NCBI GenBank assembly: GCA_050944415.1
Contig: JBMNRA010000016.1
Span: 1 to 46,816 of the forward strand
Origin: Ruminococcus_G sp050944415
GTDB taxonomy: Bacteria; Bacillota; Clostridia; Lachnospirales; Lachnospiraceae
DNA length: 46,816 bases
Direction: 5' to 3'
A program made the position numbers and the translations under genes. A model generated the notes under the pieces. That model was not told the DNA's origin, made no database searches, and was given only the letters and a program-made list of their open reading frames with translations. Below are positions 1 through 8,534 of the stretch, in pieces. Each line of letters opens with the position of its first letter. The stretch's first letter is position 1.

Positions 1-247
1 ATCTCTGATATTCACTGATTTCAGATTGAAATATTCATAACGATCAGCACTTTTCATCTTCTGATATCATAATTCAAAATATTGATTATTATATTTCTTC
101 ACATATGATAATCTTTGAATTATGTTTTGTGGTATATGTTCAATATGAAGACTAGCTATATATACCTTATTACTTTCTCCGCTTTCATCTTATGATTCAG
201 GGATTTATGTATTACTCAAATGTAAAAGGCCTTCTCGCCGGGAACTG

Positions 248-295
248 CTATGCCATACCACTTTCATATTGAGGGTTATGATTTAAAGTGTCCAA
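248..295 (-). CDS. Possible 15-residue peptide ORF
   Basis: The ORF starts with TTG at 295, eight bases after a perfect AGGAGG (309-304), and encodes MDTLNHNPQYESGMA before a TAG. An in-frame ATG at 316 would give 22 residues but has no ribosome site and would place the AGGAGG inside the gene. A consensus promoter lies about 70 bases upstream. I do not recognise the peptide. It could be a leader peptide, a signal or modified-peptide precursor, or the intact start of a decayed gene, since the DNA after it is full of stops in every frame. Translation is supported only by the promoter and ribosome site. Confidence 0.35.
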   Translation of the reverse strand: MDTLNHNPQYESGMA

Positions 296-381
296 TGGAC
301 CAACCTCCTTTTTCATATTTCTTTATGATGATTAAGAAATGATGAATAATTGTATGTTTCTGTTGTTTTGTTGTTGATATT

Positions 382-410
382 ATAATAGCAGATCCTCTTT
401 TATTTGTCAA
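382..410 (-). promoter_or_regulatory. Consensus sigma-A promoter pointing to the window start
   Basis: On the minus strand TTGACA (410-405) is followed after exactly 17 bp by TATTAT (387-382). It faces the short peptide ORF at 295-248, whose AGGAGG lies at 309-304. This is one of the best promoter matches in the window, yet no normal gene follows within it. Confidence 0.75.
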
Positions 411-530
411 TACATTTTTCGAAAAATATTTTTATTTTTTTATAACGCTTTTTTATACAATAAATTAGTTGTTAATTGTTTATATTATATAAAATTCTCA
501 GTTAATTTCATCTCTTAAGAATTTTCCTTC

Positions 531-1517
531 TTATTGACGAGCCTGCGCCAGTCTTCTGGATTTTTCTTCCTGCTTGCCTCTGATAACATCCACAAATACC
601 GCAAGGATTACTACCAGACCCAGGATCATATTCTGGATATCGGTTTTCGCCCCCAGAAGATTCAGACCATTGTTCAGCACCGCAATAATCAATGCGCCTA
701 CCAGCGTACCTCCCACGCTTCCGCGTCCGCCGTTGAAGGAAGCGCCTCCGATAACACACGCTGCGATAGCATTCATTTCATAACCGTCTCCTGCGTTGGG
801 ATAGGCCAGACTTACGCGGCCGATCATCACGATACCTGCCAGCGCCGCCAGAACTCCCGAAAGAATATATGTCAGATTCAGCAGCGGTTTTACTTTAATA
901 CCGGACAGTCTTGCCGCTTCGCGGTTGCCTCCGATGGAATATATATACCGTCCGAAAGCCGTTCTGTTCAGGAACACAGACGCAATCACCGCCACGATAA
1001 TAACCAGCAGGAAACATACCGGAAATCCTCCTATGCTGGCGTAACCCAGGAACATGACGCCTTCGGAAAATCCTGCCATGGACGCAGAACCAGTAATCCA
1101 GAGGCAGAAACCGCGGATAACCAGCTGGGTACCCAATGTAGATACAAAAGGATGCGGCAGATCCAGTTTCGTAAACAAAAGTCCGTTGATCAGACCGATG
1201 ACAAATCCGCAGAGCAGGCCCACCAGCAGCAGAAGAAACGTATTGGTCACTCCCGCTTTGATCATAATTCCCATCATACATCCGGAACATGCAATAGTAG
1301 CGCCCACCGACAGATCAATTCCTCCTGTCAGAAGCACAAACAGCATGCCGAAAGACACCAGCGCGTTAATGGATGCCTGACGCAGAATATTCAATAGGTT
1401 GTTTGCTTTAAAAAACTGATCCGTGATAAGCGTAAGAAGCAGGGACAGCACAATCAGTGCGATCAATGGCCCCACAATATTTGATATTTTTTTATTTTTT
1501 AAGATATTCGTTTTCAT
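531..1517 (-). CDS. Sugar ABC transporter permease (RbsC/BPD_transp_2 family)
   Basis: This is the membrane channel subunit of a ribose/galactoside-type ABC importer. It has 328 residues, the usual family length, with about eight to ten hydrophobic segments. Family landmarks are the LLTGGIDLSVGA stretch near residue 63 and the late cytoplasmic loop IGGNREAARLSGIKV that contacts the ATPase. The start is four bases after the stop of the ATPase gene, with AGGTGA just before the ATG. It is the last gene of the binding protein-ATPase-permease set. The sugar cannot be read from sequence. A weak AT-rich inverted repeat (AAAATTCT/AGAATTTT) lies just after the stop and is the only terminator candidate. 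Confidence 0.93.
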   Translation of the reverse strand: MKTNILKNKKISNIVGPLIALIVLSLLLTLITDQFFKANNLLNILRQASINALVSFGMLFVLLTGGIDLSVGATIACSGCMMGIMIKAGVTNTFLLLLVGLLCGFVIGLINGLLFTKLDLPHPFVSTLGTQLVIRGFCLWITGSASMAGFSEGVMFLGYASIGGFPVCFLLVIIVAVIASVFLNRTAFGRYIYSIGGNREAARLSGIKVKPLLNLTYILSGVLAALAGIVMIGRVSLAYPNAGDGYEMNAIAACVIGGASFNGGRGSVGGTLVGALIIAVLNNGLNLLGAKTDIQNMILGLVVILAVFVDVIRGKQEEKSRRLAQARQ

Positions 1518-1521
1518 TCAC

Positions 1522-3024
1522 CTAGACCTCCCATGCCGCTCTCATAATACTTTCCTGATTGAAATCTTCACTTTCTCTGTCAATCTCTCCGGTGATCCGG
1601 CCGCTTCTCATGACGATCACGCGATCACACATTCCCAGAATTTCCGGAAGTTCTGAAGAAATCATCACAACAGCCTTTCCCTCTTTTACCAGATCATTGA
1701 TGATATTATAGACCTCAATCTTTGCCCCCACATCGATTCCTCTTGTCGGCTCATCGAAGATAAAAACTTCCGCATCCGTATTGATCCATTTCCCAATAAC
1801 TACTTTCTGTTGATTTCCTCCGCTCAAATCACCGGATTTTTTCTCAATACTGTCTGTCTTGATTCTCAGTTTCTCCACCGTATGTTCCGCCTGTTCCCGC
1901 AGTTTTTTATCGTCCACGAAAATGCCTTTGGACAGCTGCAGCATATTAACCAGAGCAATGTTTTTACTGATGGATTCATCCAATACCAGACCCTGTCCTT
2001 TTCTGTCCTCTGTCAGAAAAGCAATTTTATTTTTTATGGCATCCCCGGGACTCTTAATCCGGCACTGCTGGCCGTTTATGTAGATTTCTCCATCGTCCAC
2101 AGGATCCGCCGCAAAGATACCACGGAAAACTTCTGTCCGTCCGGCTCCCACCAGACCTGCAAATCCCAGCACTTCCCCTTTTCTGACGGAAAAAGAGATA
2201 TCATGATAAACGCCTCTGCGCGAGAGATGTCTGACTTCCATGGCCACATCGCCTTTGGGAGCATTAACCTTGGGATACAGATTATCCAGACTTCTTCCTA
2301 CCATATAAGTAATCAGATCATCCTGGGTCATCTGATCCGTATCCATAGTAACCACGTGTTTTCCGTCCCGCATAACCGTCACAACGTCGCAGAGTTCAAA
2401 GATTTCCTCCAGTTTATGAGACACGAAAAGAATGGCCATTCCCTGCTCTTTCAGAAGATTTACCGTCTTAAACAGTTCCTTCGTCTCCTGTTCTCCCAGA
2501 CTTGATGTGGGTTCATCCAGAATCAGCACCTTGGCTTCCTGAAGAATGGATTTTCCGATTTCTATCATCTGAAGCTGTCCCATTCCCATGTTTCCGCATA
2601 TCTTCGTCAGATCAATGTCCTGATTCATGGATTTCATAACCTCTTTGGTTTTTTTGTTCATGTATCCGTAATCCAGAAGAAAGCTGTTTCCTTTTTTCTT
2701 CATATTGCCCATAAACATATTGTCAGTGGCATTCAGCTCGGCCACAATATTCAGCTCCTGGTATACGCAGGCAATTCCCTTCTTTTTCGCGTCCAGAGGC
2801 CCGGAAAACACCACTTCTTTTCCTTCACACAATATCTTCCCCTGATCCGGTTTGTGAACTCCCGTCAGAGTTTTTATCAGAGTTGATTTTCCCGCTCCGT
2901 TTTCCCCGATCAGTCCGTGAACCTCACCTTTTTTCAATGTCAGGGAAACTCCGTCCAACGCCCGGACTCCAGGAAAATTTTTCGTAATATCCACTAATTC
3001 TACCGCTGTTTCGTGTTCTTTCAA
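1522..3024 (-). CDS. Sugar ABC transporter ATPase (RbsA/MglA family)
   Basis: This double ABC ATPase energises sugar import with the permease downstream and the binding protein upstream. In the 500-residue product the first domain has Walker A GENGAGKST (about 40-48), signature region GMGQLQMIEIGK and Walker B VLILDEPTSSL. The second domain has the degenerate Walker A usual for the family (GLVGAGRTE), signature LSGGNQQK and Walker B VFIFDEPTRGID. The frame opens earlier at a TTG (3039), but that codon overlaps its own ribosome site. A second TTG at 3024 follows GAAGGTGA at normal spacing, so I prefer it. Compare the motif-less paralogue at 4251-5699. Confidence 0.93.
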   Translation of the reverse strand: MKEHETAVELVDITKNFPGVRALDGVSLTLKKGEVHGLIGENGAGKSTLIKTLTGVHKPDQGKILCEGKEVVFSGPLDAKKKGIACVYQELNIVAELNATDNMFMGNMKKKGNSFLLDYGYMNKKTKEVMKSMNQDIDLTKICGNMGMGQLQMIEIGKSILQEAKVLILDEPTSSLGEQETKELFKTVNLLKEQGMAILFVSHKLEEIFELCDVVTVMRDGKHVVTMDTDQMTQDDLITYMVGRSLDNLYPKVNAPKGDVAMEVRHLSRRGVYHDISFSVRKGEVLGFAGLVGAGRTEVFRGIFAADPVDDGEIYINGQQCRIKSPGDAIKNKIAFLTEDRKGQGLVLDESISKNIALVNMLQLSKGIFVDDKKLREQAEHTVEKLRIKTDSIEKKSGDLSGGNQQKVVIGKWINTDAEVFIFDEPTRGIDVGAKIEVYNIINDLVKEGKAVVMISSELPEILGMCDRVIVMRSGRITGEIDRESEDFNQESIMRAAWEV

Positions 3025-3051
3025 ATATCTCACCTTCAATCCTTTTATTCT

Positions 3052-3083
3052 GAAACAAAGGGCCGCCTGATGATCGGCAGCCC
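3052..3083 (-). terminator. Intercistronic hairpin between binding protein and ATPase
   Basis: An 8-bp stem with one G-U pair (3083-3076 with 3067-3060) and an 8-base loop is followed by CTTTGTTTC. It sits between the binding-protein stop and the ATPase start. Such partial terminators or 3' stabilisers commonly keep binding protein more abundant than the membrane components; that role is inferred. Confidence 0.5.
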
Positions 3084-3099
3084 TGAATCTTTTCTGGTC

Positions 3100-4116
3100 C
3101 TATTCCAGATATTCCTCATAATTGGTAGAATCAATAATTTCCACTTCTACCGGAATCTGACGGTCATAGGTTTCCCCATTCAGCGCACCGATTCCGCACA
3201 TTACGGCCTGGTATCCCATCTCATACGGCTGCTGAGCAATGGTCATTTCCATCGTTCCTTCTCCAATTGCCTGGAGAGCTACCTGGAATCCATTGAAACT
3301 GCAGACTTTGATGGAATCCGTCGCATTATTCTGTTTGATCGCCTGAATGGCTCCCATAGCCGCATCGTCATCCGTACACATCACGGCGTCAATTCCATCC
3401 ACTCCATATTTCTGAATCCAGTCTTCCACCTGACCCGCCGTCAGATCCGCCGAGTTATCGCAATACTGAAGATCCAGCACATTGCAGCCGGCGTCTTCCA
3501 TGGCATCCTTATACCCGGAAGACCGTTTCTCATGATTGTCATCACCCTGCTGTCCTGTGGCAATTACCACATTCGCGCCTTCCGGAAGTCTGGAAGCAAA
3601 TTCAGTCGCTCCTTCATAGGCCGCGTCATAGTTTACCGTACCTACATAGGTTACCGGATTTTCAAAATTGGGGGAGTCCGTATCAACCAGGACAACTTTA
3701 ATGTCCTTGTCCACCGCGTCATTCAGGACTGTGATAACGGAATCCGCAATATTAGGATCCACCAGAAGAACATCCACTTCCTGTGAGATAAAGTTTTCAA
3801 TCATCTGTACCTGCTGAGCAGCATCCGTAATATCATCAGGAGCAACACTGGTAATAGAAGCCCCCACTTCCTCCGCTGCCGCTTCCGCGCCGTCGATTAC
3901 TTTGTTCTGGAACTCATCATACAGCTTCATAACCACACCGATAGACACATCGCCGGCATCCGCGCCGCTCTCAGAGGCGCCGTCCTCTGAGCCGCTTTCT
4001 TCTGTACTGCTTTCCGCGTCACTGCCGGAGGATTCTTTTGTTCCGCCGCCTGAGCATGCCGCCATCGCTGTCGTCATGGTAACTGCCAGTAATACTGCCA
4101 AAAATTTTCTCTTCAT
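3100..4116 (-). CDS. Sugar-binding lipoprotein of ABC importer (Peripla_BP_4)
   Basis: This extracellular lipoprotein captures the sugar and delivers it to the permease. The 338-residue product has a lipoprotein signal peptide ending in AMAAC (Cys about 21), then a Ser/Glu/Asp-rich tether to about residue 55. The type I periplasmic-binding fold begins at VSIGVVMKLYDEFQNK. DVLLVDPNIADSV and VMCTDDDAAMGAIQAI are typical of the ribose/galactose-binding group. The ribosome site GGGGAAAGG precedes the ATG. A promoter lies upstream at 4181-4209, so this gene can be transcribed apart from the regulatory genes. It starts the binding protein-ATPase-permease operon. Confidence 0.92.
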   Translation of the reverse strand: MKRKFLAVLLAVTMTTAMAACSGGGTKESSGSDAESSTEESGSEDGASESGADAGDVSIGVVMKLYDEFQNKVIDGAEAAAEEVGASITSVAPDDITDAAQQVQMIENFISQEVDVLLVDPNIADSVITVLNDAVDKDIKVVLVDTDSPNFENPVTYVGTVNYDAAYEGATEFASRLPEGANVVIATGQQGDDNHEKRSSGYKDAMEDAGCNVLDLQYCDNSADLTAGQVEDWIQKYGVDGIDAVMCTDDDAAMGAIQAIKQNNATDSIKVCSFNGFQVALQAIGEGTMEMTIAQQPYEMGYQAVMCGIGALNGETYDRQIPVEVEIIDSTNYEEYLE

Positions 4117-4155
4117 AACACCTTTCCCCTTCTTTCACATTCATTTTACTGTTCT

Positions 4156-4209
4156 GTACCGGTACGTTTTTGATGAATTTATTGTATCAGTTTCTTTTAT
4201 CATTCAACA
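4156..4209 (-). promoter_or_regulatory. Promoter and palindrome upstream of the sugar-binding protein
   Basis: TGTTGA (4209-4204), a 17-bp spacer and TACAAT (4186-4181) form a moderate sigma-A promoter on the minus strand. Just downstream of the expected start is a perfect 10-bp palindrome, GTACCGGTAC (4156-4165), a possible operator. Nothing in the sequence says which protein binds it. Confidence 0.5.
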
Positions 4210-4250
4210 CTGACAATTTTTAGATAAAGGTGTAATATTTTTAGGAACTT

Positions 4251-5699
4251 TCAAAATAATTTTTCAATATTTTCACGATCTGTTTCATATATTTTGCCGC
4301 GCTTATTATACAAAATACGACTGCCTACGATACTTGCCTCAGAAAAGGACATGGAAAGAATCAATACTGCAATTCCATGCCGGACGGCCGTCTGAATCAG
4401 ATCGCAGGTCAGCTTCTGAATCGTATAATCAGCGGAAGAAAAGGGCCTCAGACAGATCATCACCTTTGGCCGGAACATGATCCAGCAAAAATAGGACATT
4501 TTCTGTATGGTATGGGAACTGGCCAGATAAATGGACTGATAAAGTTCATCCCTGGTAAAGGCGCCGGCAGACAGCAATTCTTTTTCCAGGCTGGTCACAT
4601 ATTTGGAAGAAAAACCGTTGAGTCCGATTTTTCCTGAGACCAGCATGAGAATATTATCCAGAACGCTCCCTTCCAGATACATGCCGGCTTCATGCGAATT
4701 CTCTTCCAGAATGCCTATTCCGTTCTGAGCAGCATCACTGAACATGTGAGGAGAAAATTTTTCTCCCATAACGTAAATGCACCCCTTTTTAACCGCTTCT
4801 TCTCCACTCAGTACAGCGGCCGGCATCCGCCAGGATTCATAATCGCTGCTCACATAATTGACAATCTCTCTTTCATGAACCACAAAATCCAACTTTACAC
4901 CGTATCTGGTTTCCACCTGATCAAATTTCAGAACCTCCCGGCTTCCGGCCGTGCAGTTTTCACAGATGCTGTTTTGTTTCACTTCCTCCAACATGACTGA
5001 ATACAGCAATTCCAGGTCATAATGGGAACGAAGAATCCTGTGACGCGTCCTGCCGTGAGCAAATATATACATATATTCCGTATATCGAAACAGAACCTTT
5101 GTATTATTGGAAACAATCAGAAAATCCATCCCCAGATTTTTCAGCCTTATTACCAACTGAAAAAAAAGGGGCATCGTTTCCTCTGTAAAAAATTCATCCA
5201 TATCAGCCAGCACTATCAGCTTTTTGCCCGACACGTAAGCATGTATAAGCTCCACCGCTTTTCTCTGAAGCGGGGGCAGGTTGCCTGTCGTCTCTTCCGG
5301 ATCAATAGGACACTCCAGAAATTCAAAAAGTTTTCCAGCAGGAGTACAGAGCTTTCTTACGCTTCTCCACCAGGAAATCCCCTGCTGCACAACAAACACG
5401 TTCTCTTTTACTTTCAGCTGAGGAACGCAGCGTTCCTGCCGGTTGATCACACGTACCGTATCTTTCAGAACATGGAGATAATCTTCTCTTTTTACCAGCG
5501 ATTCAAAGACATATACCCAGCCGTAATCCATTCTTTCTTCACCGCTCAGTATCTGTATCAGCATCTTTCTTTCCCGGTTATTTTCCACCAGAAGTCCACA
5601 GATCTCCCCGCGGTATATCTGAACGGAAAAATCCAGGATGCCTGCCCCCGCTCCCATTCTTTTCATTCCCCGCTCAATTCTCACCACTTCATTTTTCAC
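4251..5699 (-). CDS. RbsA/MglA-like protein lacking ATPase motifs (pseudoenzyme)
   Basis: This 482-residue product is co-linear with a double-domain sugar ABC ATPase but has lost the catalytic motifs. The first Walker A is replaced by GLLVENNRERKM (about 35-46), with no glycine run and no P-loop Lys-Ser/Thr. The signature region reads GNLPPLQRKA, and the Walker B region LIVLADMDEF lacks DEPT. In the second half, the position of LSGGNQQK reads LASSHTIQKM, and VFIFDEPTRG becomes VMICLRPFSS. The frame is intact. It starts at GTG (5699), overlapping the kinase stop by four bases, after a GGGAGAG ribosome site. ATP hydrolysis is unlikely. A role as regulator, or as link between transporter and kinase, is inferred from its position. 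An early pseudogene is less likely given 482 intact codons. Confidence 0.75.
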   Translation of the reverse strand: MKNEVVRIERGMKRMGAGAGILDFSVQIYRGEICGLLVENNRERKMLIQILSGEERMDYGWVYVFESLVKREDYLHVLKDTVRVINRQERCVPQLKVKENVFVVQQGISWWRSVRKLCTPAGKLFEFLECPIDPEETTGNLPPLQRKAVELIHAYVSGKKLIVLADMDEFFTEETMPLFFQLVIRLKNLGMDFLIVSNNTKVLFRYTEYMYIFAHGRTRHRILRSHYDLELLYSVMLEEVKQNSICENCTAGSREVLKFDQVETRYGVKLDFVVHEREIVNYVSSDYESWRMPAAVLSGEEAVKKGCIYVMGEKFSPHMFSDAAQNGIGILEENSHEAGMYLEGSVLDNILMLVSGKIGLNGFSSKYVTSLEKELLSAGAFTRDELYQSIYLASSHTIQKMSYFCWIMFRPKVMICLRPFSSADYTIQKLTCDLIQTAVRHGIAVLILSMSFSEASIVGSRILYNKRGKIYETDRENIEKLF

Positions 5700-6769
5700 A
5701 TTTTCTCTCCCTTCTGTCTGCGGTTCAATGCTTTGATATAACCTTTCGCCATAGATTCATCCAGGTTGGGAAGTGTTATTCTGATCTCCGTTCCAGCATA
5801 CATGGAGCCCAGGATATAAAGACCGTACTCCATCCCGAAGAGCATTTTTATTCTGGCATTGACATTGCGAAGGGCAATGCCGGACTTCTTTTTGGAAAAT
5901 GCCGCTGTAATCTGTTTATCCGGCTCCTGAAACATCCGGTTCAGCTCCACAATTTTTTCTTCCTCCATCCCCGCCCCATAATCCCGGACAGAGATAAAGA
6001 CCTTCGTTTTTGTCCTCTCAAAATCAATCTCTATGGTTCCACGACCTACTTCCGCTTCCACTCCGTGCTGTATGGCATTTTCCACCAGGGGCTGCAGCGT
6101 CAGTTTTAAAATCCAGCACTGAAACAGCATTTCCTCATCATCGCAGTGAATTTCCAGATGAATCCTGTCTTCAAAACGGTACTTCTGAATTTTAAAATAA
6201 TTTTTAACATTCTCCAGCTCATCTGCCAGAGTTACGATATTTTCCTTATTGGTAATGGTATACCGGAAAAACTTCGACAGGGCTTCTGACATATTGGCAA
6301 TGGAAGTCTGTCCGGCGATAAGAGCCTCCGCACGGATGGATTCCAGAGTATTGTACAGAAAATGTGGATTCATCTGATTCTGCAGCGTCAGATACTCCAC
6401 CTGTTTTTCCGCCATATCCACCGCGGCATTCCTGTCCGTCATAACTTCCAGCTTTTTCAACATTTTTTCCATTTCCTCATCCATAACAAAATTGTTATGA
6501 AACAGTTCCTCATAAATATAGCCCCGGTTAAAGAGTTCAAAGGTCTGCTTCAGATTTTTCATGGGATTAAACACATATACTCTTCCTATAATATAAGTGA
6601 TGATCACAACCGCCGCCAGCGCCGTCAGCGCAAACCCCAGGAATGTATGCGATACGTTCACACGATCCGAGTAAACCAGCAAAAGAAGAAGAGAGCAGGC
6701 CAGCAGCAGAACATACAGGGCCCGCACCAGCCGCCGCACCCGGTAATACCAGTATTTCTTTTCCTTCAT
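5696..6769 (-). CDS. Sensor histidine kinase, YesM type
   Basis: This membrane kinase autophosphorylates and passes phosphate to the AraC-type regulator encoded just upstream. The 357-residue product has two membrane helices (about 15-33 and 43-63) separated by only about nine residues. A HAMP-like linker follows. The His_kinase motif QNQMNPHFLYNTLE has phospho-acceptor His136, and the ATPase N-box LVENAIQHG is at about 228-236, with DYGAGM as G-box. Most YesM relatives have a large external sensor; this one has essentially none, so it probably senses through a partner. Ribosome site AAAGGAG precedes the ATG, and the gene overlaps the downstream RbsA-like gene by four bases. Confidence 0.92.
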   Translation of the reverse strand: MKEKKYWYYRVRRLVRALYVLLLACSLLLLLVYSDRVNVSHTFLGFALTALAAVVIITYIIGRVYVFNPMKNLKQTFELFNRGYIYEELFHNNFVMDEEMEKMLKKLEVMTDRNAAVDMAEKQVEYLTLQNQMNPHFLYNTLESIRAEALIAGQTSIANMSEALSKFFRYTITNKENIVTLADELENVKNYFKIQKYRFEDRIHLEIHCDDEEMLFQCWILKLTLQPLVENAIQHGVEAEVGRGTIEIDFERTKTKVFISVRDYGAGMEEEKIVELNRMFQEPDKQITAAFSKKKSGIALRNVNARIKMLFGMEYGLYILGSMYAGTEIRITLPNLDESMAKGYIKALNRRQKGEKM

Positions 6770-6783
6770 ATCCGCCTCTCCTT

Positions 6784-8403
6784 TCAGCCAAAGAATTTCC
6801 GATACTGGGACGGCGTCAGGCCGCTGACCTTTTTGAACTGTTTTGCAAAATATTTCGCATCCCCCAGACCGATCATTTCCGGAATATCATTTATTTTAAT
6901 ATCTTTCTGCTTCAGCAGTTCCCTGGCCTGCTCCATTCTTACTTCCAGTATATACTCCGTAATGGTCTGTCCCGTTTCTTTTTTGAACATGGTGGAAAGA
7001 TAGGCGGAATTGAATCCTACCAGCTCGGCCAGTTCTTCCAGTTTAATCGGTTCTGTATAATGCTCCTGAATATACGCCTTCACCAGCTTCACCGGTTTGA
7101 TTTCTATCTGGCGGCTGGCCTCCAGTTCCGCCTCCATATATTTTCTCATAAGCCGGAAAGTCCTTAAGAATACTTCTTCCACGGAAGTGCACCGGTAAAA
7201 CTCTTTCTGAAATTTTTCCCTCATTTCATCTTCCTGACTGAAGGACCTGCTTTTTTTCAGCTCCAGCAGAAACAGATCAAACAGTTCTTTTACCGTCAGG
7301 AAAATTTTATTGCCATCCATCCCGGAGGTTTTCAGACATCTCTCCTTTATCTGATCCAGCAGCTGACTGACCGCTTTGCTGTCATACATACCGACTCTTT
7401 CCCGAAACTGATTGCGAAAACTGTTGTCAATAATTTCACCCGTTTTAAAAGCGGATCCTTTCGGGGCCTCTTCATCCACGCCAATGATTTTATCCGTCCC
7501 CAGAAAAATACGGTTCAGCACTGCGCTTCTGGCATCCAGATATGACTGCTCTATGTACATCAGTTCCCGCACCGGCCGGCCCACACCGGTGGTCACATGA
7601 ATATCCTGGGATATTTCATGCATATTTGCGCTGTTGACCCGTATATGTTTCAGCCTCCACCGGAAATCACCGAAAGCCCCCTCCGGATAATTCAACAGCA
7701 CGCATGTTCCCAGATCATTTTCACAGGTAATCAGTTCCATGCACTGATCCTGCAATTCTTTCCTGCATATTTCACTGATTTTTTCCAGCATCTGCTGATA
7801 AAGCAGATCATACTCTTCCATCTCCGGCAGATCCGGTTTTACATACAGAATCTGAAAAAGGCCAGGCTGAAAATCGCAGTGATATTTTTCATTGATTTCG
7901 CCGATATCCTTCTGCAGAAAATCTTTCATCTCCTGACTGATCAGCCCTTTCAGAAAAGATCGTTTTATCCGGAAAGACTGTTGTTCTACTTTGTTTTTCA
8001 GAAGCGCCACACTTTTCTCCTGCTCCCTCATCTCTGCCCGTTCCGCCGTCACCTTTCTGAGCACTTCCTCCAGTTCATCCTCCTGTATGGGCTTGGACAG
8101 ATAATCTCTGACTCCATATCGAATCGCTTTACGAGCATATTCGAAATCCTGATATCCGCTGATAATTATGAAGTGCACATCAATTTTTCTGGCCTGTACC
8201 CGTTCAATCAGTTCCAGTCCGTCACATCCCGGCATTTTAATATCCGTAATGACGATATCGGGGCGGACTTCCTCAATCATCTTCAATGCATCTATTCCGT
8301 TATATGCCACACCCGCAATTGTCAGCCCCAGCTTTTCCCAGTTAATCAGATACTGTATCAGCAGACATAGTTTCTTCTCATCATCTACTATAATTACCTT
8401 CAT
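6784..8403 (-). CDS. AraC-type response regulator, YesN type
   Basis: This cytoplasmic transcription factor is the partner of the YesM-type kinase. The 539-residue product has an N-terminal receiver domain (acidic residues Asp7/Asp8, phospho-acceptor Asp54 in VITDIKMPGCDG, and conserved Lys in YLSKPI). A long middle region follows, then a C-terminal AraC-type double helix-turn-helix from about residue 430, containing GFNSAYLSTMFKKETG and PSQYRKFFG. The frame opens earlier, but the ATG at 8403 follows GGAGGTGG and begins with the canonical receiver start MKVIIVDDE. The likely target is the sugar transporter operon downstream. Confidence 0.92.
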   Translation of the reverse strand: MKVIIVDDEKKLCLLIQYLINWEKLGLTIAGVAYNGIDALKMIEEVRPDIVITDIKMPGCDGLELIERVQARKIDVHFIIISGYQDFEYARKAIRYGVRDYLSKPIQEDELEEVLRKVTAERAEMREQEKSVALLKNKVEQQSFRIKRSFLKGLISQEMKDFLQKDIGEINEKYHCDFQPGLFQILYVKPDLPEMEEYDLLYQQMLEKISEICRKELQDQCMELITCENDLGTCVLLNYPEGAFGDFRWRLKHIRVNSANMHEISQDIHVTTGVGRPVRELMYIEQSYLDARSAVLNRIFLGTDKIIGVDEEAPKGSAFKTGEIIDNSFRNQFRERVGMYDSKAVSQLLDQIKERCLKTSGMDGNKIFLTVKELFDLFLLELKKSRSFSQEDEMREKFQKEFYRCTSVEEVFLRTFRLMRKYMEAELEASRQIEIKPVKLVKAYIQEHYTEPIKLEELAELVGFNSAYLSTMFKKETGQTITEYILEVRMEQARELLKQKDIKINDIPEMIGLGDAKYFAKQFKKVSGLTPSQYRKFFG

Positions 8404-8483
8404 ACCTGTCCACCTCCGTTTTTCCCTCTTCATTCTAACTACTTTATCACATTTTTCCGGAAACCTCTTGCATATTTTTGCAG

Positions 8484-8521
8484 AAAAAAGGACCGACTTC
8501 TGTTTTTCAGAAATCAGTCCT
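8484..8521 (-). terminator. Intrinsic terminator of the hisC operon
   Basis: On the minus strand a 14-bp hairpin (AGGACTGATTTCTG paired with CAGAAGTCGGTCCT, two G-U pairs, loop of five A) is followed by six T. It ends the hisC/membrane-protein transcript before the response regulator. Confidence 0.85.
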
Positions 8522-8534
8522 GTCATATTTACTA

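Larger units (their letters stand above)
1..530. other. AT-rich region without a recognised gene
   Basis: I see no intact gene longer than about 20 codons here. The minus strand carries a consensus promoter (382-410), a strong ribosome site (304-309) and a 15-codon ORF (248-295). Further along the minus strand, the frame from 267 to 1 reads protein-like but is broken by two TAA codons and a TGA, and a last ATG at 57-55 stays open to the window edge. This could be a decayed gene, a leader region for something beyond the window, or chance. The stretch 411-530 is the 3' side of the permease gene and is very AT-rich. Confidence 0.5.

Noticed and set aside
534..1397. A 287-codon plus-strand frame opposite the permease
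   Set aside because: Antisense shadow of a membrane protein gene, Gln/His/Arg-rich with no recognisable domain.
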